Shown here: one piece after another, positions 35,923 through 44,624 of the stretch | How positions within the stretch are numbered: position 1 is the first letter of the stretch | Layout: each line of letters opens with the position of its first letter | Origin: Polyangiaceae bacterium | Lineage (GTDB): Bacteria > Myxococcota_A > Polyangia > Polyangiales > Polyangiaceae | Direction of reading: 5' to 3' | DNA length: 62,853 nt | Assembly: GCA_009780955.1 (NCBI GenBank) | Contig: WQZB01000016.1 | Location: forward strand, 1-62,853 | Made by a program: the position numbers and the translations under genes | The notes under the pieces: model-generated | The model's input: only the letters and a program-made list of their open reading frames with translations | Databases searched by the model: none | What the model was told of the DNA's origin: nothing

Positions 35923-38900
35923 CGCCACGGCCGCCACGGCTGCGGCCGGCTGCACAGTACCCGCTTTGACCGGCAACGACTGGTTTGCAATGGCTTCGGT
36001 GACCTTGACAGTGACCAGACGCGAGACCCCTGGCTCGCCCATGGTGACGCCGCTTAACATATCGACAAACTGCATTGTCTTTTTGATATGCGTGATGAGA
36101 ATGAACTGACTTGTATCCGTCATGGTGCGAACCATCTCGCAATAACGGCCAACGTTGGCTTCGTCGAGCGGTGCGTCCACTTCGTCGAGAATGCAGAATG
36201 GCGAAGGCTTGCATTGGAAGATGGCGAAAATGAGCGAAACGGCCGTCAATGCTTTCTCGCCACCGCTCATGAGCTCGATGCTCGAAAGCTTCTTGCCGGG
36301 CGGCTGCGCGACGATCTCGATGCCGGTTTCAAGCATGTCGGCGGGGTTCGTCAAACGGAGCTCGGCGCGGCCACCGCGGAACATCTTCGGGAAGATCTCC
36401 CGAAATCGCGCATTTACCGCGACAAACGTGTCTTCAAAAAGCTTTTTGCTTTCGCGGTTCATCTGACCAATTGCCTGCTCGAGATGGGCGATCGCCTTGT
36501 CGAGATCGGCTTTCTGATCTGTGTAGAATGCAAATCGCTTCTCGGCTTCTTCGTACTCGCGGGTAGCGTCGAGATTGACAGCGCCCATGCGATCGATGAG
36601 CGAGGCAAGCTCGCTCGTGCGCGATCGCACGGTGGCGTCGGGCGGCGGCCTTAGGTGGTAGTCGCCAACAACGTGCCCCAACGCTAGCCCTCGGAACTTT
36701 TCGCGGACACTCTCGACCAGGTGCATCATGGCGAGCTCGTGCTCGCGCAACGCCATTTCGTGACGGGCAAGATCGTCTTTCACGCGGTCGGCAATCGCTC
36801 GCAGATCTCTCAGGGTGACTTCGTGATTCTGCATGCCTTCTCGCAGCGCTTCGAATGCCGCGCGCGATTCGGCGAGGCTACCCTGGGCGACCTTTGCCGC
36901 TTCAATCGTTTCGCCGAGACGATCGCGATGAAGATGGAGCATGCTTGCCGTTTCGCCCGCCTCGCGCTCCCCATCGCAAAGCTCGGTGTCGAGGCGCTTT
37001 TCGCGCTCAACGAGTTCGGCCTCGCTGCGTGCCAAGCGCTCCGCCGTGGTGCGTTCGGCCGAGAGCTTCTCGCGCAGTTGGGCGAGCTTCACTCTGCGGT
37101 CCATCACGAGCACTTGCTGCGCGGCGACTTGGTTGCGCCGCTCGACCAGCGTTCTTTCGGCGTGCGCAATCTGTTCGCTCATCCCCAAGAGGTCGGCGCG
37201 CGCGCCTTCGAGCGCCTCGGCTTCGGCGGCATGTTCGATGTCGGCCTCGGTTATGGCGAGCGTTAGACTTTCGAGTTCGGCGCCAAGCACTTCGAGCCGC
37301 TTGGCATGCGCATTGGCTTGGTTTTCGGCCGCGGCGTGGTCTTTGTCGGCGTGCAGCAGAGCGAGCTCGCCTTGGTGAGCCAGTTGGCGTGCGCGATCGA
37401 GCATGCCTTGTGCTTCACCGATTTGCGACCGGAGCGACTGATGGTGACTCGCGCAACCTTCGACTTGGTGTTCGAGGCGCGCGACTTGCCCGGACAGTTC
37501 GCGCATCTCGCGCGCCACCTCGAGCATGTGAGCCGCGGCTTGTTCGCCCGTTCCGCCCGAAACGCGGCCGTCGACGTGAAACACCGTACCATTGCGCGTG
37601 ACAATCGGCGCGTCGACATCCCGACGTATGCGTAGCGCAGCGTCGACGTCGTCAACGACCACGGCGTTACCGATGACGGCGCGAACGAGATCTTCGTTTT
37701 CTGGCGCGTATCGCAGCTTGTCGACCAAGCGCTCGAAGCCCAGCCCGGACAATTCACGACCTACAACATACTTGGGGTGGCGAGGCACGATGGTCGCGCG
37801 CCCTTGGCGACTCTCTGCGAGAGCGGTCAAAAGCGAAATCCCGCTTTCGATGTCGCTCACGACAACGTCTTCGAGGTGGCTGCCGAGCAGCGCTGCGAGG
37901 GCCGAGGTGAACTCCGCGGGAGCTTCGATGTGATCCGCGAGCAAGCCTATGACAGCGTCGTGCTTTGTGTCGACGAGCGCCTTTGCGCCGGCTCCCACGC
38001 CTTCGTGCCGTGCACGCATTTCGGTGAGCGCAGCAAGGCGCGAGCGTTTCGTTGAAGCTTCGGTTTTGGCGGCGTCGAGGGCTTGCTCGCTCTTTGCGAT
38101 GGCAAGCTTCAAGTTGGCAAGGCGTGCTTCGAGCTCAATTTTTTCTCTGTCCGCGATTTCCTTGCGTGCACGCAAATCGCTTGCAATTGTCGCAAGCTCT
38201 TTGGCGTGTGCGCGAAGTTCTACGACGCCGTTTTCAAGCGTACCGCGTTCCGAAGCAAGGCGCTCGGCGCGCCCGAGCATGTCCGTTTTGCGGCGGGTAT
38301 ACCCTTGTAGCGTTGCCTCTGAAGCGGCAATTGCGGCTTGTGCACGCCCCAATACTTGGCCAAGCTTGGCCAGCTCTCGCTCGGCGCTTTGGTGCTCGGC
38401 GCTGAATGCAGCAAGCTTATTCTCGTGGGTCTTAACAACGGCGGCTTCGCTACTTTCGCTTTGCTCGAGGACCGCGATGTCACTCTCGACTGTTTTGCGC
38501 TCGCCAAAAAGTCGGCACAATTGGTTTTTGACTTCGGAAAGTTCAATCGTGGCCTGCTCTTGGCGGCGATGCAAACTCTCGAGCCGATCCGTGGCGCGCT
38601 CGATGGCGACCTGTTCGGCACGCACATCGTTGTCAGCCGCGAAAGATGCGGTGCTTGCGTGCTCGAGTTGGTCTTCTGCTGCGAGCACTTGCTGGCGAGC
38701 GCTCTCGAGTTCAGCCTCGCTCGTAGCAAGGTGCACTTTTGCTTTGTCTGCCTCGAGTCCAAGGCGCAAAACTTCTTCGCTTTCGAGCCTGATCCAGCCG
38801 CGAAGCTCGAGGAACTTATGCGATGCATCGTACAGTTCCAAATCTTCGAGCTCGTGGCGATAGGCAAGGTAACGCTCTGCTTTGGCGGCTTGGCGCCTGA

Positions 38901-39525
38901 GTGTGCCGAGACTTCGGTCGATCTCCGCGATGATGTCGCCAACGCGAGCCAGGTTTTGCTGCGTGAGCTCCATCTTGCGCTCGGCCTGCTTTTTACGGCT
39001 TTTGAACTTTGTGATGCCGGCGGCCTCTTCGATGAGCAGGCGGCGTTCTTCAGGCTTGGCGCTGACGATGAGGCCAATTTTCCCCTGCTCGACGATTGAG
39101 TAAGCCTTGGTACCAACGCCTGTACCAAGGAACAAATCGGTAATGTCTTTTAGGCGAACAGCGGTTTTGTTGATTAGGTATTCGCTGTCGCCGCTACGAT
39201 AAAGACGCCGCGTGACAGCGATTTCTGCATAGTCTGTGTACTCTGTCGGAACGCCCGATGGGTCGTCGTTGTCGAAAGTAAGGGTGACCTCGGCAAAGTC
39301 GGCAGGCGGTCGCGACTCGGAGCCACCGAAGATCACGTCTTCCATGGCTTTACCCCGAAGGTGTTTGGCGCTTTGCTCGCCCATGCACCAGCGAATGGCG
39401 TCGACGATGTTCGACTTGCCGCAACCGTTTGGACCGACAATGCCCACGATTGCGTGGTCGAAAACCACGACAGTCCGGTCAACGAACGACTTGAAGCCGG
39501 TGAGCTCTAGGCGCTTGATTTTCAT
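35920..39525 (-). CDS. smc: Chromosome segregation protein SMC
   Basis: 1201 residues, full length for bacterial SMC. N-terminal ATPase half has Walker A GPNGCGKSNIVDAIRW (around 32-47) and the signature ELTGFKSF; two long coiled-coil arms flank a hinge around residues 500-660 (GAKALVDTKHDAVIGLLADHI...GNAVVVDDVD); the C-terminal half has the ABC signature LMSGGEKALTAVSL and Walker B FCILDEVDAPLDEANV. SMC dimers with ScpA/ScpB organise and segregate chromosomes. The extreme end is an Ala/Val-rich tail (TVQPAAAVAAVA) lying next to a repeat. ScpA/ScpB genes are not in the window. Confidence 0.98.
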   Translation of the reverse strand: MKIKRLELTGFKSFVDRTVVVFDHAIVGIVGPNGCGKSNIVDAIRWCMGEQSAKHLRGKAMEDVIFGGSESRPPADFAEVTLTFDNDDPSGVPTEYTDYAEIAVTRRLYRSGDSEYLINKTAVRLKDITDLFLGTGVGTKAYSIVEQGKIGLIVSAKPEERRLLIEEAAGITKFKSRKKQAERKMELTQQNLARVGDIIAEIDRSLGTLRRQAAKAERYLAYRHELEDLELYDASHKFLELRGWIRLESEEVLRLGLEADKAKVHLATSEAELESARQQVLAAEDQLEHASTASFAADNDVRAEQVAIERATDRLESLHRRQEQATIELSEVKNQLCRLFGERKTVESDIAVLEQSESSEAAVVKTHENKLAAFSAEHQSAERELAKLGQVLGRAQAAIAASEATLQGYTRRKTDMLGRAERLASERGTLENGVVELRAHAKELATIASDLRARKEIADREKIELEARLANLKLAIAKSEQALDAAKTEASTKRSRLAALTEMRARHEGVGAGAKALVDTKHDAVIGLLADHIEAPAEFTSALAALLGSHLEDVVVSDIESGISLLTALAESRQGRATIVPRHPKYVVGRELSGLGFERLVDKLRYAPENEDLVRAVIGNAVVVDDVDAALRIRRDVDAPIVTRNGTVFHVDGRVSGGTGEQAAAHMLEVAREMRELSGQVARLEHQVEGCASHHQSLRSQIGEAQGMLDRARQLAHQGELALLHADKDHAAAENQANAHAKRLEVLGAELESLTLAITEADIEHAAEAEALEGARADLLGMSEQIAHAERTLVERRNQVAAQQVLVMDRRVKLAQLREKLSAERTTAERLARSEAELVEREKRLDTELCDGEREAGETASMLHLHRDRLGETIEAAKVAQGSLAESRAAFEALREGMQNHEVTLRDLRAIADRVKDDLARHEMALREHELAMMHLVESVREKFRGLALGHVVGDYHLRPPPDATVRSRTSELASLIDRMGAVNLDATREYEEAEKRFAFYTDQKADLDKAIAHLEQAIGQMNRESKKLFEDTFVAVNARFREIFPKMFRGGRAELRLTNPADMLETGIEIVAQPPGKKLSSIELMSGGEKALTAVSLIFAIFQCKPSPFCILDEVDAPLDEANVGRYCEMVRTMTDTSQFILITHIKKTMQFVDMLSGVTMGEPGVSRLVTVKVTEAIANQSLPVKAGTVQPAAAVAAVA

Positions 39526-39630
39526 GGGTTTTCAGGAACGCCAACGCGAAACGAATACAGAACGAACAGCCGGCCGGTCCCAATCGTATGAACACCGGTC
39601 GAACGTAACGTCACTTCACATACTGTCAGC

Positions 39631-39651
39631 GTTCAGTGGGTAGCCCTGAAC
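39631..39651 (+). promoter_or_regulatory. GTTCAG-N9-CTGAAC palindrome upstream of smc
   Basis: GTTCAG (39631-39636) and CTGAAC (39646-39651) form an inverted repeat with a nine-base spacer, about 105 bp upstream of the smc start and 80 bp upstream of the zinc-ribbon gene. The same GTTCAG half-site occurs four times upstream of nrdJ. GTTCAG is the conserved half of the Myxococcus LexA box as I recall it. A shared regulator is possible but unproven. Confidence 0.35.
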
Positions 39652-39670
39652 GGGCGCGCAAGCAAGGTCA

Positions 39671-39683
39671 AAATCGAAAGCGG
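39671..39683 (-). repeat. Family B repeat, terminal remnant
   Basis: AAATCGAAAGCGG is the reverse complement of the family B left end CCGCTTTCGATTT. Only the terminus is recognisable, in the smc/zinc-ribbon intergenic region. Confidence 0.5.
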
Positions 39684-39732
39684 TCTTGACAGCGCGAATC
39701 GGTGGCGCCTACCTCCTGCTGCGTCAACGCCC

Positions 39733-40104
39733 ATGCCAACCTACGAATACGTCTGTTCCGATTGCTCCAACCAGTGGGAAGAGATCCAGAAGATTTCCGC
39801 GCCCCCCACACGCGTCTGCCCAAAGTGCCACAAGGCTTCTGCCAAGCGGCAAATCAGCGGTGGCAACTTCATTCTCAAAGGCGGGGGCTGGTACGCGGAT
39901 CTCTATTCGTCGCCGAACAAAAGCGCGCACGCGAACGAGAGCGCGAACGCGAACGAAAAGAAGTCGGGCGAGGCCTCGACCAGCGAGTCATCGCGCAAAT
40001 CGAGCGAGAAGGCGGACGAATCCTCAACGCCGAGCAGCAGCAGTTCATCGAACAGCGGCTCGCCAGGCAGCAGCGCGCCAAGTACTCCGAGCTCGTCGCC
40101 GTAG
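39733..40104 (+). CDS. FmdB-family zinc-ribbon protein with Ser-rich tail
   Basis: 123 residues. Residues 1-45 are the FmdB zinc ribbon: MPTYEYVCSDCSNQWEE with the first CxxC pair and VCPKCHKASAKRQISGG with the second. FmdB-type proteins are small putative regulatory zinc proteins of poorly defined role. From about residue 65 the chain is low complexity, dominated by Ser, Asn, Glu and Pro (KSAHANESANANEKK then SSSSSSNSGSPG), and probably disordered. The stop codon is the TAG of the GTAGGGG start of a family A repeat, so the original tail may have been changed by its insertion. Confidence 0.85.
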   Translation: MPTYEYVCSDCSNQWEEIQKISAPPTRVCPKCHKASAKRQISGGNFILKGGGWYADLYSSPNKSAHANESANANEKKSGEASTSESSRKSSEKADESSTPSSSSSSNSGSPGSSAPSTPSSSP

Positions 40105-40219
40105 GGGTGTATGGCCATACGCCCGATTCGCGTTTGGCGCGTTTTGTCCGTTGTAGGGGCGCGAGTCATCGCGCCCTCGGTATCCGCCAGCGGTCGGGCG
40201 CCATGAATGGCGCCCCTAC
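40101..40219 (+). repeat. Family A cluster of three hairpins
   Basis: Hairpins at 40101-40124 (GTAGGGGTGTATGGCC and ATACGCCC), about 40153-40179 (GTAGGGGCGCGAGTCATC then GCGCCCTC) and about 40194-40219 (GGGCGCCATGAATGGCG then CCCCTAC). The linker between the first two is TTTGGCGCGTTTTGTCCG. The TAG at 40102-40104 ends the preceding gene. Confidence 0.85.
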
Positions 40220-40260
40220 AATGCGGTGGCATGGCGGGCCCGCATGATAGGCTGCGCGCG

Positions 40261-41235
40261 ATGAAACGTTTTTGCTGGATCGCGCTTGTGATGCTGATGG
40301 CGCTTTGCCTTGTTGCTTGTGGCGGCAAGGGAGCCGAGGCGCCGGCAGCCAGCAATCCCATGAACGACGCGCTTGCTCTCTTACCTGGCAATGCCATTGG
40401 GCTTGGCACGGTCGACGCGCGCACCGTCTTTGCTAACCCTACCTTTGGTTCTGATCTCGCAGCGCTCGTTGAAAGGCTCGTGCCTATCGGTCCTGAGGCG
40501 GGCTTCCAGGCGTCGCGCGACGTTGACCGCGTTACCTTTGGCAGTTACTCGTACCAAGGCGTCGACGTTGCCGCGATCGTGATTGGGCGCTTCGACGAAA
40601 CCAAGATCAAACAGGCTGTTTCAAACCACGCGTCTACCAGTTCTGGTTCTGGCGCAGGCCTTGGCACCGGTTCGATGGCCGGTTCGATGATTGTGGTCTC
40701 GCAGTACGCTGGCCGCGATATATACACCGTGAACAATGTTGGTTTTACACTGCTTTCGAACACCATGGCGTTAGCCGGAACCGAAAGCGGCATGCGACGC
40801 GTGCTCGAGCGCATCCAGGATGGGCGCGTCAGGCGTGACGTTGCGCCGTGGATGATCGAAACTGTCGAAACGCAAGGCGCTGCATTTGCCGCTGTAGGCG
40901 ACTTCACCACCACTCCCATGCCGGCGGATGTAACGCGGCAAATCCCACTTGCCTTCATGCAAAACCTCAAGGCGGCGCGCGTTGTCGGCTCGTTCAAAAA
41001 TCAAGGTGTCGAGCTTGCTGGCAGCATGTCTTATCCAGACGCGCAGGCGGCGCAGGCTGCATCGAAGTCGGTCCAACAAGTGCTTGGGAGCAGGCTTTTG
41101 TTTGCGATTGCTGGCATCAAGATGCGTTCCGTCGATGTGAAGGTCGAGGCGTCCGACGTGCAGGTTGTCCTTGACGTTGGTGATTCGTCGCTGCGTCAAC
41201 TGCTCGTGTTGGCGCCCCAGTGGTTCGGCCGCTAA
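40261..41235 (+). CDS. Predicted lipoprotein, DUF-like, upstream of aroA
   Basis: 324 residues from the ATG at 40261 directly in front of a signal peptide (IALVMLMALCLVACGG, lipobox Cys at about 20). The mature protein has no recognised enzyme motif; its organisation (PGNAIGLGTVDARTVF, RVTFGSYSYQGVDVAAIVIGRFDETKI, NTMALAGTESGMRRVLERI) recalls the lipoprotein at 43379-44479, on the other side of aroA-cmk. Both may descend from one family. It is 19 bp upstream of aroA and may be in that operon. Confidence 0.75.
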   Translation: MKRFCWIALVMLMALCLVACGGKGAEAPAASNPMNDALALLPGNAIGLGTVDARTVFANPTFGSDLAALVERLVPIGPEAGFQASRDVDRVTFGSYSYQGVDVAAIVIGRFDETKIKQAVSNHASTSSGSGAGLGTGSMAGSMIVVSQYAGRDIYTVNNVGFTLLSNTMALAGTESGMRRVLERIQDGRVRRDVAPWMIETVETQGAAFAAVGDFTTTPMPADVTRQIPLAFMQNLKAARVVGSFKNQGVELAGSMSYPDAQAAQAASKSVQQVLGSRLLFAIAGIKMRSVDVKVEASDVQVVLDVGDSSLRQLLVLAPQWFGR

Positions 41236-41254
41236 CCCGGCACCGCGCGTTGTC

Positions 41255-42664
41255 ATGGCAAAGCTTGTAGTATACCCGCAAAATCAGCCGCTTTTTGGCA
41301 AAGTCTCGGTACCGTCCGACAAAAGCATCGGCCACCGCGCGCTGCTTTTTGCCTCGCTGTGCGAAGGCACCTCGATCATCAAAAGATTTTCGTACGGCGA
41401 AGACAACGTCTCGACAGCCAACGCAATGCGAGCGATGGGCGTCGTGATCGACGATGTCGACGAAGCCGGTTCGCCTCGCACCGGTCAAAGCCCCGAAAGG
41501 CCCAACAGCCCCAACAACAATGAGGGCGAGCTTCGCGTTCATGGCAAGGGGCTCTTCGGTCTCAAAGCGCCGACAGCGAAGCTCGATTGTGGCAACTCCG
41601 GAACCACCATGCGGCTGCTCGCGGGCATTCTGGCGGGGCAGCACTTTGCCTCGACACTCATCGGCGACGCGTCGCTCTCGCGGCGGCCAATGATGCGCGT
41701 CGTTGGCCCGCTGCGTTCGCGCGGGGCGATCATCGACGGCAATCCTCACCCCACGAAAGCGCACGACTTGTTGCCGCCGCTTCGCATCGGTGCACGAAAG
41801 GAAGGATCATTCCTTTCGGGGCTCGATTACGACAGCCCCGTGGCAAGCGCGCAGGTCAAGAGCGCCATTTTGCTTTCGGGCCTGTACTCCCGCGATGCAA
41901 CGCTTTTCACCGAGCCAGAGCTCTCGCGCGATCACACCGAGCGAATGATGTACGCGCTCGGCGTTCCTTTGCGATCCATTGGTTCCTACCTGGTGCTCGA
42001 CCCGGCAAACTGGAACGGCGTGATGCCGGCCTTCGACATCGAGATCCCCGGCGATCCATCGGCAGCCGCGTTTCTCGTTGCTGCAGCGCAAATCGTGCCC
42101 GGATCGCGCGTCGCCGTCAGCGGCGTTGGCACGAACCCAACGCGCACGGGCTTGTTCAGCGTTCTGCAAAGCATGGGCGGCGGCATCGAAATCGCTCCGC
42201 AAGGCGATCAGGCTGGTGAGCCCGTCGGCGAGATCACGTCGTGGTCGTCCGAGCTTCGCTCCACGGGGGGCATTTGCGGCGATATCATTGCGCGCGCAAT
42301 CGACGAAATTCCGATTGCTTGCGCGCTCGCCGCACGGGCAAGCGGCACGACTACCGTTCGTGACGCCGCGGAGCTGCGGGTGAAAGAAAGCGATCGCATC
42401 GCGACGATGGTAAGCGTGCTCCGGGCTTTTGGCGTTGCGTGCAAAGAGACCCGCGACGGTCTCGACATTGAAGGCACGAGCGCGAAGCTCTTGCCAGCCA
42501 CGATCGACAGTCGCGGCGATCACCGCATTGCCATGACCGCCGTGGTGCTCGCCCTCTTGGGGCAGGGTCCTTCAACCATTACCGATTGCGGCTGCATTGC
42601 AACGAGCTTCCCGGGCTTCGTCGCAACGCTTCGAGCCCTTGGTGCGCGCATCGACGTATCGTGA
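41255..42664 (+). CDS. aroA: 3-phosphoshikimate 1-carboxyvinyltransferase (EPSP synthase)
   Basis: 469 residues from the ATG at 41255. Signatures: substrate-binding PSDKSIGHRALLFASL (Lys and Ser), LDCGNSGTTMRLLAGIL, the GDASLSRRPM loop, DIEIPGDPSAAAFLVAAA, RVKESDRI and DHRIAMTAVVLAL. It transfers enolpyruvate to shikimate-3-phosphate in chorismate synthesis. GNSGTT rather than the GNAGTA of E. coli recalls the second EPSPS class. There is an extra loop of about 30 residues near 70-95 (DEAGSPRTGQSPERPNSPNNN). The cmk start is eight bases after the stop. Confidence 0.97.
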   Translation: MAKLVVYPQNQPLFGKVSVPSDKSIGHRALLFASLCEGTSIIKRFSYGEDNVSTANAMRAMGVVIDDVDEAGSPRTGQSPERPNSPNNNEGELRVHGKGLFGLKAPTAKLDCGNSGTTMRLLAGILAGQHFASTLIGDASLSRRPMMRVVGPLRSRGAIIDGNPHPTKAHDLLPPLRIGARKEGSFLSGLDYDSPVASAQVKSAILLSGLYSRDATLFTEPELSRDHTERMMYALGVPLRSIGSYLVLDPANWNGVMPAFDIEIPGDPSAAAFLVAAAQIVPGSRVAVSGVGTNPTRTGLFSVLQSMGGGIEIAPQGDQAGEPVGEITSWSSELRSTGGICGDIIARAIDEIPIACALAARASGTTTVRDAAELRVKESDRIATMVSVLRAFGVACKETRDGLDIEGTSAKLLPATIDSRGDHRIAMTAVVLALLGQGPSTITDCGCIATSFPGFVATLRALGARIDVS

Positions 42665-42671
42665 TACGAGC

Positions 42672-43382
42672 GTGAATGTGCGCAGCCGTCTTATCGTTGC
42701 TATCGACGGCCCGGCGGGGGCGGGCAAAAGTACCGTTGCGCGTCGTCTCGCCGATGCGCTTGGTTATGTCCTTGTCGACACGGGGGCCATGTACCGAGCG
42801 GTTGCACTCGCGGCGTTGCGCGCAGGCCTCGCGTGGAGCGATGAAGCGCGCATGGGCGCGCTTGCACGCGATCTCATCGAGCAGCGCGCGCTGTCGTTCG
42901 AGCGCAATGCGACTCTTGGCGTTCGCGTGAAGCTTTCGGGGTGCGACGTGTCCGACGCGATTCGCACTCCCGAAATCGCTCAGGGCTCGAGCCTCGTGTC
43001 AGCCCATGCCGAAGTGCGCGCCAGGCTGCTCGACTTGCAGCGCCAGGCCGGTGGTGCAGGCGGCGTCGTGCTGGAAGGCCGCGACATTGGAACAGTGGTT
43101 TTCCCGAACGCCGAGGCAAAGTTTTTTCTCACGGCAAGTCCTGAAGTGCGTGCGCGCCGTCGTTACAACGAGCTGGTTGCGAACGGAGCGAACGACGGAG
43201 CAAATGTCACGTTCGAGCAAACGCTCGCCGATGTGAAGCGCCGCGATGCGCAGGACGAGGGCAGGGAAGTGGCGCCCCTCAAGAAGGCGACAACAGCCAT
43301 TTTGATCGATTCGACAAGCATGTCCATCGACGAAACCGTGGCCGCCATGTTCGCTTTCGTGAAGAAGGTGCAGCGCGAATGA
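42672..43382 (+). CDS. cmk: Cytidylate kinase
   Basis: 236 residues from the GTG at 42672, eight bases after aroA; the frame is open further upstream into aroA. The P-loop DGPAGAGKSTVARRLA, the VDTGAMYRAVALAA region, LEGRDIGTVVFP, and RYNEL are diagnostic of Cmk. It phosphorylates CMP and dCMP using ATP. Its stop overlaps the next lipoprotein start (ATGA at 43379). cmk beside aroA and rpsA is a common arrangement. Confidence 0.96.
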   Translation: MNVRSRLIVAIDGPAGAGKSTVARRLADALGYVLVDTGAMYRAVALAALRAGLAWSDEARMGALARDLIEQRALSFERNATLGVRVKLSGCDVSDAIRTPEIAQGSSLVSAHAEVRARLLDLQRQAGGAGGVVLEGRDIGTVVFPNAEAKFFLTASPEVRARRRYNELVANGANDGANVTFEQTLADVKRRDAQDEGREVAPLKKATTAILIDSTSMSIDETVAAMFAFVKKVQRE

Positions 43383-44479
43383 CGCGGACGCGAACGACGA
43401 GACTTCGCGTCCAGTTGAAAGCAATCTTGCGCTGCGCCCTTGCGGCAGTTGCCACGACTTTGTTGCAAGGTGCACTTTCTGCTTGTGGCGGCGCCATCCT
43501 GCAGCCGCAGCCCGAGCGGGCAGAGCACGCGCCCGAGGTGCAGTGGCAAAGTGTTTGGGGCGAGACGCCGGCACTTCTTTTTGTTGTGCGTCCGCAAGCG
43601 ATTATGCGTGACGGAGTGTACGGTTCGCTCTTCAAGTCCGTGCTGCGTGTCGCGAGCGCGAAAAGTGAAATGACCGGGGTTACGGCGCTCGAGGCCGCGG
43701 GTGGTTGCGAGGAAATTGTCGTTGGTCTCGGCCAAGGCAACGCGGCCTTTGTCGATGACGCGGCCATCGTACTGCGAGGTGTGCCCGCGAACCTCGATCC
43801 GGAAAAAATGGCAGATCAGGTAGGCCGTCCGCTCTTTCGGCTCGTTCGCGATTCTGTTCTCGATGCGGTTCCCGATCAAGGGGGCTTTCAGGAGCTCGAA
43901 CGTGTCGATGGCGCCGCTACGCAACATGGCCCGTCCAGTGCGTCGCTTTTCGTGTTGCCGGATCGCACGTGGGTCGTTGCGACCGGGCTTGCGCGGGAGC
44001 GCGCGCGTCGTGCGTTTGCTGCACCCGCGAATCGCGTTGGCCGCGCTGGTCGCGTTGGCCCGACGATTCCGACAATCGACTCGAGCGCACTTGCCGTAGT
44101 GCGTGTCGATAGGGCCATGCTAAGCCGCCCGCGGCTCGAAAGGAGCCCCGCTTTCGGTCCGCTGATTCGGCGCTTGAGCAGTGCGTCGCTGGCGCTGCTC
44201 TCGGGCAAAGGCGGCCTCGTTGCAACGCTCACCTACCAAAGCGAAGCCGACGCCCAGCGGGCGGAGTTGCACGCCAAGCGCCTTGTAAGCGAACTTGTTC
44301 GCGACGATGCCGCGTCGGCCAACCAAGCGGAAACGAGCGAAACGAGACCTTTGCCTTGGGATTGGCTCAAAAGTGTCGAGATCGTACGCGAGTCGAACCT
44401 CGTGCGCATGCGTGTCGCTGTTCCGCCGCGGCTTCTCGAAGATCTTCCAAATGCGCGCGGAGACGATCTTGCCTTCTGA
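43379..44479 (+). CDS. Predicted lipoprotein inserted between cmk and rpsA
   Basis: 366 residues. N-terminal basic region MTRTRTTRLRVQLK is followed by AILRCALAAVATTLLQGALSACGG, a signal peptide with a lipobox Cys around residue 36. The mature part has no recognised domain; it shares overall layout with the 40261 lipoprotein (a ...LGQGNAAFVDDAAIVLRG stretch, SALAVVRVDRAML, GLVATLTYQSEADAQRAE near the end). The DNA of the first codons contains CGCGTCCAGTTGAAAGC, resembling the family B right end. It overlaps cmk by four bases. Confidence 0.7.
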   Translation: MTRTRTTRLRVQLKAILRCALAAVATTLLQGALSACGGAILQPQPERAEHAPEVQWQSVWGETPALLFVVRPQAIMRDGVYGSLFKSVLRVASAKSEMTGVTALEAAGGCEEIVVGLGQGNAAFVDDAAIVLRGVPANLDPEKMADQVGRPLFRLVRDSVLDAVPDQGGFQELERVDGAATQHGPSSASLFVLPDRTWVVATGLARERARRAFAAPANRVGRAGRVGPTIPTIDSSALAVVRVDRAMLSRPRLERSPAFGPLIRRLSSASLALLSGKGGLVATLTYQSEADAQRAELHAKRLVSELVRDDAASANQAETSETRPLPWDWLKSVEIVRESNLVRMRVAVPPRLLEDLPNARGDDLAF

Positions 44480-44624
44480 GTGCTTTGACAGGCAATAGTC
44501 CGTGCGGTAATTGGCGCATCCCCAAGTTTTTCCGTGGCAAAAAGTAAAGCCCGCGGTAGCTCCGGGGAGAAAGGCGCCGTCAGCTCTTCATGGGCGAAGG
44601 CGACACGAGGCTAAGTCACGAGCA

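Noticed and set aside
36088-39128. Several plus and minus frames of 100-300 codons across smc
   Set aside because: All lie inside the smc coding sequence in other frames and carry no independent start signal or domain.
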